From assembly GCA_031289955.1 (NCBI GenBank), contig JAITOL010000057.1, positions 1-35,525 on the forward strand: DNA of 35,525 nucleotides, in the 5' to 3' direction. Position 1 is the stretch's first letter. The number at the start of each line of letters is the position of its first letter. The stretch comes from Synergistaceae bacterium. GTDB lineage: Bacteria; Synergistota; Synergistia; Synergistales; Synergistaceae. The translations under genes were made by a program, and so were the position numbers. The notes under the pieces were generated by a model. It was not told where the DNA came from and did no database searches. It worked only from the letters and a program-made list of their open reading frames with translations. Below, piece after piece: positions 15,070 through 22,087 of this stretch.

Positions 15070-16529
15070 GCGTCTATCTTGTCGGCGCGGGCTGCGGTTC
15101 GCCCGGACTCCTGACGCGGGACGCGCTCGAATGTGTATCCGCAGCGCGGCATATAGTATATGACAGGCTCATACACCCCGACATCCTTCAGCTGGCGCCC
15201 TCGTCGTGCGAGTTTCATCTCGTCGGCAAGAAGGAACGGAACCATACGATGGGGCAGGACGAGATAAACGATCTGTTGGTCAGTCTGGGCAGAACCGGCG
15301 AAACGGTGGTGAGGCTCAAGGGCGGCGACCCGTTCGTCTTCGGGCGGGGAGGCGAGGAGGCGGAGTATCTCGAAAAGTACGACATTCCGTGGAGGGCGAT
15401 CCCCGGCATAACATCGGCGCTCGGAGGCTCGCTGCTCGCGGGGCTGCCGACGACCCACAGGAGAAATTCGTCGTCGGTGACGATGGCTACGGCGCACAGA
15501 AGATGCGGCGTCAGGGAGAACGACGACGCCTATTGGCGCGATATCGCCTCGTCTCCCGGCACACTCGCCCTGTACATGGGGACGTCGAACTTCGCCGAAA
15601 CCGCGGATCTTCTCATGGCGAACGGCAAACCGCCCGGCGCCCTCTCCTCCGTCGTCCACTGGGGGGGCTGGGCGAGGGCGCGCAGAATGGACGGCACGCT
15701 CGAAGGGTTTGCCCTGATGGCACGGGCGCGCGAGCTGCCGTCTCCATCGATCATATATATAGGAGACGCTTCCGGCATAAAACTCAGCCCGGAGGCCGGG
15801 CCCATGCGCGGAATGCAGGTGGCGGTCTGCCGCCCGTACCCGGAGTGCTGGGAGACGGGCAGGGCTCTTGAGAGACTGTCCGCCGACTGCTACGGGCTGC
15901 CTCTTTTGTCGCTCGAACGAATTGATCCCGACGAGAGCTCGATAGACTCCATCGCGACCGCCGACTGGCTCGTGCTGACGAGCCCGAGGGGCGCGTCGCG
16001 CCTCGCCGAAGTACTGGGAGATATGCGCCGGATAAAGGGCAGAATTGTATCCATAGGGAAAGGAACGTCCGAAATGCTTCGCCGTATTGGTATAATATCC
16101 GATATGGAGTCCGACGGCAGCGGCAAGGGGCTCGCCGAAACGCTCAAAAACGTCGTCTCGCCGGGCGAAACCGTAGTTTTCGCCAGAAACGAGCGCGCGT
16201 CGGACGAGGCGGTCACGGCCTCTCGTTCCGTCGGGGCGGAGGCGCGTATAGTTTCGACGTACAGAATGGTTCCGCGCGAAGTGCCGGGGCTCGAGGTAAT
16301 GAGGGAGCAGTGGGCTTCCTGCGGTCTCGACGCCGTCGTCTTCGGAAGCTCGGAGATGGCGCGGGAATACAGCGAGCGGCTGGGACGTCCTCCGAAGGGA
16401 ACTTCCCTTGTAGCGTGGGGAGAGAAATGCGCCAATTCCGTGCGGAATATTTTTGGAATTGACGCGGTTGTCATGCGAACGCCCGATATGGATGGTCTCA
16501 TCCGGGCGCTCGCGACGCGAATGGAGTGA
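15066..16529 (+). CDS. cobA-hemD: Fusion of uroporphyrinogen-III C-methyltransferase and uroporphyrinogen-III synthase (CobA-HemD)
   Basis: A 487-residue bifunctional protein. Residues 1 to about 243 are the SAM-dependent methylase (SUMT/CobA): VYLVGAGCGSPGLLTRDALE, YDRLIHPDIL, VVRLKGGDPFVFGRGGEEAE, and IPGITSALGGSLLAGLPTTH. Residues about 247-487 are HemD, with VLTSPRGASRLAEVL and a C-terminal VVFGSSEMAREY near the strand where family members carry TS/SS. HemD closes hydroxymethylbilane to uroporphyrinogen III and CobA makes precorrin-2 from it, so here the fused steps are consecutive. This fusion is known from other anaerobes. The start GTG 15066 lies in GTGA, overlapping the previous stop, with GGGAG at 15053-15057. 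Confidence 0.93.
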   Translation: MSVYLVGAGCGSPGLLTRDALECVSAARHIVYDRLIHPDILQLAPSSCEFHLVGKKERNHTMGQDEINDLLVSLGRTGETVVRLKGGDPFVFGRGGEEAEYLEKYDIPWRAIPGITSALGGSLLAGLPTTHRRNSSSVTMATAHRRCGVRENDDAYWRDIASSPGTLALYMGTSNFAETADLLMANGKPPGALSSVVHWGGWARARRMDGTLEGFALMARARELPSPSIIYIGDASGIKLSPEAGPMRGMQVAVCRPYPECWETGRALERLSADCYGLPLLSLERIDPDESSIDSIATADWLVLTSPRGASRLAEVLGDMRRIKGRIVSIGKGTSEMLRRIGIISDMESDGSGKGLAETLKNVVSPGETVVFARNERASDEAVTASRSVGAEARIVSTYRMVPREVPGLEVMREQWASCGLDAVVFGSSEMAREYSERLGRPPKGTSLVAWGEKCANSVRNIFGIDAVVMRTPDMDGLIRALATRME

Positions 16530-16535
16530 TTGCGT

Positions 16536-17828
16536 ATGGAAGATATTACGAATAACGAAGCGTTATACGAACGCGCGTGCCACAGTCTGGTCGGGGGGGT
16601 CGACAGCCCCGTGCGGGCGTGGAAGTCAGTGGGGGGGACGCCTATTTTCATAGCCTCCGCGTCGGGCGCCATGCTGCGGGATACTGACGGACGGGAGTAC
16701 CGGGACTACGTGGGCAGTTGGGGGCCCATGATATTGGGTCACGCTAATCCTGACGTAGTGCGCGCCATATCGGAGGCTGCGGCCAGATCCAGCTCGTTCG
16801 GCGCGCCCTGTACGGACGAGATCGAGCTCGCGGAGATCATACGGGGGGTATTCCCGTCCATCGATAAGATACGTTTCGTAAATTCCGGCACCGAGGCCGC
16901 GATGACGGCGCTCCGCCTCGCCAGGGGTTTCACGGGACGGAACAAGATAGTCAAATTCGCCGGGTGCTATCACGGACACAGCGACTCGCTTCTCGTCGCG
17001 GCCGGCAGCGGCGCTCTGACGTTCGGAGTGCCCACGTCGCCCGGCATCACCGCGTCATCGGCTGCGGACACGATCGTTGCCCCATACAATTCCGTAGAGG
17101 CCATCACCAGGATATTCGAGGAGTGCGGAAATGACATAGCGGCAATCATAGTGGAGCCATGGGCCGGCAATATGGGCCTCGTGCCTCCGATGCCCGGTTT
17201 TCTGGAACATCTGCGCAAAACCTCGAAGGACGCCGGGGCCCTTTTAATATTCGACGAGATCATAACCGGTTTCCGCGTGCCGGAGGGCGGAGTTCAGAAT
17301 ATATTGAAGATCAGACCCGACCTGACGTGCCTCGGCAAGATAATAGGAGGCGGAATGCCGGTGGGGGCGCTCGGAGGCGACGCCAGGATCATGAACATGC
17401 TGGCGCCGGTCGGACCCGTCTATCAGGCAGGAACGCTCGCCGGAAACCCGGTCGCGATGGCCTCCGGTATCGCGACGCTTCGGAAGCTCACCCAGACCGC
17501 GTATCAGAAGCTCGAGTACGCCGCGGCCGCGTTGGGCGTCGGGCTCAAACGGGCCGCGAGCTCCGCGGGGCTCGACGTCTCCATATCCCGCCTCGGATCG
17601 GTGCTGGGGATGTTTTTCGCGCCGAAGCTGCCCACAAATCTCGACCTGGTGCAGACTACGAGATCGGATATCTATCCGGCGTTCTTCCACGGCATGCTCG
17701 CTCGCGGGGAATACTTCGCCCCGAGCGCGTTCGAGGCCGTATTCGTCTCGCTGGAACACACGAACGAGATAATCGGCCGCACGATAGAATCCGCGACGGA
17801 AGTCTTCGCCGACCTGGCATCGAGGTAA
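16536..17828 (+). CDS. hemL: Glutamate-1-semialdehyde 2,1-aminomutase HemL
   Basis: A 430-residue class III PLP aminotransferase that turns glutamate-1-semialdehyde into 5-aminolevulinate. Signatures are the N-terminal VGGVDSPVRAWKSVGGTPIF, FVNSGTEAAMTALRLARGFT, KFAGCYHGHSD, and LLIFDEIITGFR. The PLP lysine is K268 in CLGKIIGGGMPVGALGG. ATG 16536 is preferred over TTG 16530 because GGAG at 16523-16526 is better spaced. It completes ALA synthesis with HemA, but hemB, which uses ALA next and is often found in such clusters, is missing from the window. It is the last recognised tetrapyrrole gene of the block. Confidence 0.97.
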   Translation: MEDITNNEALYERACHSLVGGVDSPVRAWKSVGGTPIFIASASGAMLRDTDGREYRDYVGSWGPMILGHANPDVVRAISEAAARSSSFGAPCTDEIELAEIIRGVFPSIDKIRFVNSGTEAAMTALRLARGFTGRNKIVKFAGCYHGHSDSLLVAAGSGALTFGVPTSPGITASSAADTIVAPYNSVEAITRIFEECGNDIAAIIVEPWAGNMGLVPPMPGFLEHLRKTSKDAGALLIFDEIITGFRVPEGGVQNILKIRPDLTCLGKIIGGGMPVGALGGDARIMNMLAPVGPVYQAGTLAGNPVAMASGIATLRKLTQTAYQKLEYAAAALGVGLKRAASSAGLDVSISRLGSVLGMFFAPKLPTNLDLVQTTRSDIYPAFFHGMLARGEYFAPSAFEAVFVSLEHTNEIIGRTIESATEVFADLASR

Positions 17829-17834
17829 GCTGAA

Positions 17835-18476
17835 ATGGTTTTCAGCCCGAGGGAAAACCCCTATGTCGAAATAGCCGTCACGCTGACGTTAGGCGCGCTT
17901 GCGTACAGGTTCGCCGGCGCGTTCCTGTCCGCTTTGGGCGCGCCCGGGGCCCTCTGGTACGCGTGCAAAAATTTGTTGTCATTCATTGCGCTGGTGATTT
18001 TAGCTGTAATATATTTCAAGTATTTCAGCCGCGTTTTCTATAAACACGGTCTCTCCCAAAGGGAAGAAGAGCCTGAAATCAAAGAAATCGCCAGGTCCAG
18101 GGAAATTGGGGAATTTAAAGAGCCCCAAATATTTAAAGAGGTAAAAGACGCCCACAAGGTAAGCATTGCGATACAAGAAGCGATAATGACCGCTGGTCTC
18201 GCGGCGACCAAAGAAAAAACTGAAATTATGGATATTATGTATGTTGAAGAAAAATTTGAAGAAAAAGAAAAAGAGCAAGAAAAAGAGCAAGAGCAAGAGC
18301 AAGAGAAAGAGGAAATAAAATATAAAGCGACGAGCGAGGAAGCGCCTAATGGCCCCATCTCTGTTTTGCGCCTCGAAAAAGCGATAGAATTTCGGAGGCC
18401 CGAAGCGAATAAAAAAGAGAAGGGCGAATTTGTCCTCCTCATGGATGATATCGTCGATATGGACGTGGGGGGGTAG
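17835..18476 (+). CDS. Small membrane protein with long E/K/Q-rich tail, unrecognised
   Basis: A 213-residue protein I do not recognise. Two hydrophobic helices lie near residues 11-35 (VEIAVTLTLGALAYRFAGAF) and 40-64 (NLLSFIALVILAVIYFKYF). A charged tail follows with many E and K residues, including a low-complexity E/K/Q stretch about residues 138-161 that would form a single charged helix or coiled coil. The C-terminal region ends in an acidic DDIVDMDVGG. From about 18040 on, the base use is clearly more AT-rich than in hemL or the next gene, which hints at fast evolution or separate origin. The gene begins six bases after hemL and ends five bases before the TPR protein gene. I infer that it could anchor the TPR protein to the membrane. 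Confidence 0.7.
   Translation: MVFSPRENPYVEIAVTLTLGALAYRFAGAFLSALGAPGALWYACKNLLSFIALVILAVIYFKYFSRVFYKHGLSQREEEPEIKEIARSREIGEFKEPQIFKEVKDAHKVSIAIQEAIMTAGLAATKEKTEIMDIMYVEEKFEEKEKEQEKEQEQEQEKEEIKYKATSEEAPNGPISVLRLEKAIEFRRPEANKKEKGEFVLLMDDIVDMDVGG
18246..18316 (+). repeat. Low-complexity purine-rich hexanucleotide repeat (GAGCAA/GAAAAA units)
   Basis: About 70 bases of almost pure purine on this strand, with repeated GAGCAA, GAAAAA and GAGAAA units, encode the E/K/Q stretch of the small membrane protein. Units are six bases long, so gain or loss would change the length of the charged helix without a frameshift. Confidence 0.85.
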
Positions 18477-18481
18477 TCTCC

Positions 18482-21217
18482 ATGCCGAGGGAAGATATGA
18501 TCACAGACGCTCGGAAATATCACGATAGCGCTCTTGATTTCAACAGGCAGGGTCTTTACGCTGACGCGATGACCGCGTATAAGAAGGCGGAAGAAATAGG
18601 CGAAGCCGCGCATGCCAATAACCCGCAGGACGGCGCCGCAGTTTCGGCGCTCGCTGGAATATTGATAGATATGGGCGGGCTCGAATGTAACCTGGGCATG
18701 CTGGACGAGGGGCGGGAGCGCTACGAGAGGGCCATGAACCTGTATCAGAACATCGGGGATAATTCGGGCCTCGCCGACGCCTTGAACAGCATCGGGGATT
18801 TGGACGACAAGCTCGGGCGCGCGAATGAGGCGCAGGCGTGCTATGTGCAGGCCGAAGCTCTGTACAGGGCCGAGCGCAATAACTCCGGTCTGGCTGGGGT
18901 TCTCCGAAGAATAGGCGACCTGGAGAGCCGTCTTGGTCAGATAGAGGCGGCCAACGCCCATTTTATAGAGGCGAAAGCGTTGTATGAGGGCATTGTCGAT
19001 AACGCGGGTCTCGCCGCCGTGCTCAGCGGGCTTGGAGACATAGAGAGCGGGCTTTGGCAGATAGAAGCCGCCGGAGCGTATTACAGGGAGGCGGAGGCGC
19101 TGTACCGCGACATGGGGAACAACGCCGGACTCGCCGCCGTTCTCAAGAGCACGGGCGATCTTCAGTTCATGATGGGGCAGGTCGACGCGGCACAGACGTA
19201 TTACGGCCGCGCGAACGAGCTTCATCGCGAGGAGCAGGCTCACTCGGGCCTGGCCGGTATACTGAAGGAAATGGGCGACCGGGAGAACCGCGCCGGGCAG
19301 GTCGATGTCGCCAGATCGCACTATGACAGGGCCGAAGAGATGTACCGGGCCGAGAAGAACTTCAAGGGTCTGGCCGACGTCCTCAAAAGCAGGGGCGATC
19401 TTGAACTCGGGCTCGGCGGGATCAAGCAGGCCATCGAGCTCTATGGCGGCGCTGAGACCGTGTACCGGAACGAGGGCGATAACGCGGGCCTCGCCGCCGT
19501 CACCGAAAGCCTTGGAGACATCGAAATAAGGCTGGGGCGGATCGAAGAGGGCATGTCCCGTTACGTCGGCGCCGAGTCGCTCTACCGAAGCGTCGGCAGC
19601 GAAGCGGGGATCGCCGGAGCGCAAAGACGCCTCGGTGATCTCTATATGATGAACGGACGGGCCGACGAGGCCGGGGTTTGTTATAGAGAGTCCGAGACCT
19701 TATATCGGGGCGTCGGCGACAATGTGGGCCTCGTCGCCATTCTCAGGAGCCTCGGAGACATAAGCGTCATGTCCTCGTGTATAGATGAGGCGCGAGTTCG
19801 ATACGGCGAGGCTGAGACGTTGTATCGGGCCTCGGGCGACAAGGCGGCTCTCGCCGGAATATTGAAGAGCCTCGGGGACGTGGAAAGCAGGCTGGGGTGG
19901 ATTGACGAGGCCAGCGCGCATTACGGGGAAGTCGAAGTCATGTACAGAGACGGTCGGAATATCGCCGGTCTCGCCGGAGTATTGAAGAACATGGGCGACC
20001 TCGAACGCAGGGCCGGGCGCATAGATGAAGCCGAGACTCATTACAGCGAGGCGGAAACCCTGTATGGGGTCGAACAGAACAACATGGGGCTCGCCGGCGT
20101 TTTAAAAGGCATGGGGGATCTCGAGCGAGGCTTGGGGCATGTCGAGCCGGCGTTATCCTATTACAGGGAGGCGGAGGATCTTTACCGCAGGGAGAAAAAC
20201 GACGCCCGTCTAGCCGGCGTGCTGAAGAGGCTGGGCGATCTCGAAAGCAGGCTCGGTCGCTCCGATGAGGCTGTGAAGCATTTCACCCATTCCATGGAGC
20301 TGTACGTCACGTGCGGCGTCGATGTGGGCGCCGCCGGAGTGTTGAAGAGCATGGGCGACCTCGAAAGCAGGCTCGGGTCGCTCGAAAAAGCCGGCGAGCG
20401 TTACGGGGAGGCCGAAGCCGTATATAGGGCGAAACGGGTAAACCTCGGCCTGGCCGGAGTATTGAAGAGCATGGGGGATATGAGCCGCCGGTTCGGGCGC
20501 GCGACCGAGGCCAGGGAGCGTTACGCGGCGGCGGAGGAACTTTACGGAAGCGAGCGAAACAATGCCGGTTTGGCCGACGTTCATAAGGGTTTCGGCGATC
20601 TCGAACGAGCTCTCGAACAGTTCGACGCGGCCCGCGAGCGCTACTCCAAGTCGGAGGAGCTGTGCCGCAAAGAGAAGCTCAACCTCGGAATCGCGAATGT
20701 GACGCTGGCGATGGGAGACCTCGAAAACCGCCTGGATCGGGTCGACGAGGCGAGGAAATTCTACTCTCAGGCGGAGGATATCTATCGTCACGAACAGGAC
20801 AATACGGGACTTGCCAACGTCATGCTCGGCCTGGGCGATCTCGAAAGCCGCAACGGCCCCGACGATGAGACGAGAAGGCTGTACTCCCAAGCCGCTGAGC
20901 TGTACCGCCGCGAGGGTGATAAATTGGGATCCGCCAACACCATGTTGGCCATGGGGGATCTGGAAAAACGCATCGGGGATATCGAGGAGGCCAGACGGCT
21001 GTACAGCCAGGCCGAGGAGCTGTACAATCAGGAACAGGACAATATCGGCCTCTCTTACGTTTGTATAGAGCTCGCGGAGATTTTCTCCCTCGAAAAATAC
21101 GAGGGCGGAGCGAGGGAATATATCGAATCGGCCTTGCGGTACGCAACATTGTCCGGGTATCCCAAAGTGGCGGAATTTGTCAGAAACCGCGCGCGAATCA
21201 TAGAAAGCGCCCTGTAG
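18482..21217 (+). CDS. Giant TPR-repeat protein with nineteen 40-residue repeats
   Basis: A 911-residue protein. After about 95 N-terminal residues (already TPR-like: LYADAMTAYKKAEEIGEAA) come nineteen consecutive 40-residue repeats, residues 96-855, with no insertion or deletion, then a degenerate repeat and a short helical tail. The repeat consensus is roughly GLAGVLKSMGDLESRLGRID followed by EARxHYxEAExLYRxExNNx. This matches TPR_12/kinesin-light-chain-type helix pairs, which bind peptides or act as scaffolds; no catalytic domain, signal peptide or membrane segment is visible, so it is probably cytosolic. Because 40 residues is a kinesin-light-chain-like period (classical TPRs have 34), a superhelix of that class is expected. 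It lies five bases after the membrane protein gene, so the two probably form a unit. The start ATG 18482 lacks a strong ribosome site; ATG 18497 is an alternative. Confidence 0.9.
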   Translation: MPREDMITDARKYHDSALDFNRQGLYADAMTAYKKAEEIGEAAHANNPQDGAAVSALAGILIDMGGLECNLGMLDEGRERYERAMNLYQNIGDNSGLADALNSIGDLDDKLGRANEAQACYVQAEALYRAERNNSGLAGVLRRIGDLESRLGQIEAANAHFIEAKALYEGIVDNAGLAAVLSGLGDIESGLWQIEAAGAYYREAEALYRDMGNNAGLAAVLKSTGDLQFMMGQVDAAQTYYGRANELHREEQAHSGLAGILKEMGDRENRAGQVDVARSHYDRAEEMYRAEKNFKGLADVLKSRGDLELGLGGIKQAIELYGGAETVYRNEGDNAGLAAVTESLGDIEIRLGRIEEGMSRYVGAESLYRSVGSEAGIAGAQRRLGDLYMMNGRADEAGVCYRESETLYRGVGDNVGLVAILRSLGDISVMSSCIDEARVRYGEAETLYRASGDKAALAGILKSLGDVESRLGWIDEASAHYGEVEVMYRDGRNIAGLAGVLKNMGDLERRAGRIDEAETHYSEAETLYGVEQNNMGLAGVLKGMGDLERGLGHVEPALSYYREAEDLYRREKNDARLAGVLKRLGDLESRLGRSDEAVKHFTHSMELYVTCGVDVGAAGVLKSMGDLESRLGSLEKAGERYGEAEAVYRAKRVNLGLAGVLKSMGDMSRRFGRATEARERYAAAEELYGSERNNAGLADVHKGFGDLERALEQFDAARERYSKSEELCRKEKLNLGIANVTLAMGDLENRLDRVDEARKFYSQAEDIYRHEQDNTGLANVMLGLGDLESRNGPDDETRRLYSQAAELYRREGDKLGSANTMLAMGDLEKRIGDIEEARRLYSQAEELYNQEQDNIGLSYVCIELAEIFSLEKYEGGAREYIESALRYATLSGYPKVAEFVRNRARIIESAL
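18767..21046 (+). repeat. Nineteen in-register 120-bp coding repeats
   Basis: The coding repeat has a fixed period of 120 bases with each unit beginning near a glycine-leucine-alanine codon triplet (first at 18767, next unit after the array at 21047). Units are diverged in sequence but none has an insertion or deletion. The most alike units lie in the middle and 3' half (about 19847-20546). Confidence 0.9.
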
Positions 21218-21262
21218 CGAGGGCTCATGCCCAATCATATCGCTCGATTCGGAGGCGCGTCG

Positions 21263-22087
21263 ATGAGCGAACCCCAAACAGCTCCGCGCTCCGGTGAAAA
21301 ATACGCGCTGCTCGAGGAGCTTTACGCCGAGTACAACAGGCGAGAGTACGTATCGCCGGACCCTCTCGAATTTCTGTATCTGTACGACTCTCCCCCCGAC
21401 AGGGAGGTCGTCGGGCTCATAGCTTCGTCCCTGGCCTATGGCAGGGTTGCGTCGATCTTGGCGAGCGTCGGTAAAATTTTATCCGTCCTCGGGGATAACC
21501 CAGCCGACGCCCTCGCCGGCACGGACGAGCCCACTCTTGCGGCCCGGATTGCGGGATTCAGGCATCGCTTCAACGACGACGTCGAGATGTCGAAATTTCT
21601 GTGCGGCATAGGGGCGGCGATCCGGCGTCACGGCTGTCTCGAAAGTCTCTTTTGCGAGGGAATGAGGGGGCATATACTGAACGCCATGAACGATTTCGCC
21701 TCGTCGATACTCGGTTACGCCGGTCTCGAATCGTCGCAGTTGCTGCCTCTGGCCTCGAAGGGAAGCGCGTGCAAGCGTCTGGCGCTCTACATCAGGTGGA
21801 TGGCGAGGCGGGACGACGTGGACCCCGGAGGATGGAGACGGGTGTCGCCTCGTGATATTATAGTTCCTCTCGATACGCATATGTTCAGGATCGCGACCGG
21901 CCTCGGGTTCGTGAAGCGGCGCTCCGCGGACGGAGTCGCCGCCGCGGAGACCACTGCGGGTTTTCGGGCTTTGTGTCCGGAAGACCCGGCGAAATACGAC
22001 TTCGCGCTGACTCGTTTCGGCATAAGGACCGGAATGTCGGTCGGCGATCTGCTGGAGAAATTCCGCGCGCGCGGGGAGGATCATTGA
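21263..22087 (+). CDS. TIGR02757 (DUF2400) family protein
   Basis: A 274-residue protein of the TIGR02757/DUF2400 family, found in diverse anaerobes and Bacteroidetes and of unknown function. Family-type features are YNRREYVSPDPLEFLYLYD, the REVVGLIASSLAYGRV segment, LCGIGAAIRRHGCLES, CKRLALYIRWMARRDDVDPG, and the PLDTHMFRIATGLGF motif followed by KYDFALTRFGIR. The arrangement of helices and the PLDTH segment recall the helix-hairpin-helix DNA glycosylase fold, but I do not see a convincing catalytic lysine or aspartate, so an enzymatic role is not assigned. ATG 21263 has GGAGGCG at 21251-21257; an in-frame ATG at 21227 is less well supported. It directly abuts ppk. Confidence 0.85.
   Translation: MSEPQTAPRSGEKYALLEELYAEYNRREYVSPDPLEFLYLYDSPPDREVVGLIASSLAYGRVASILASVGKILSVLGDNPADALAGTDEPTLAARIAGFRHRFNDDVEMSKFLCGIGAAIRRHGCLESLFCEGMRGHILNAMNDFASSILGYAGLESSQLLPLASKGSACKRLALYIRWMARRDDVDPGGWRRVSPRDIIVPLDTHMFRIATGLGFVKRRSADGVAAAETTAGFRALCPEDPAKYDFALTRFGIRTGMSVGDLLEKFRARGEDH

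Noticed and set aside
18038-19624. Long open frame on the - strand (about 530 codons) opposite the TPR gene, with its own 40-residue period
   Set aside because: The period is the mirror of the coding repeat on the + strand, which clearly encodes TPR helices. A similar frame at 20210-21277 has the same explanation.
18767-21046. 120-base repeats as a possible CRISPR or non-coding tandem array
   Set aside because: Units are diverged, have no identical repeat/spacer alternation and maintain one reading frame with TPR residues.
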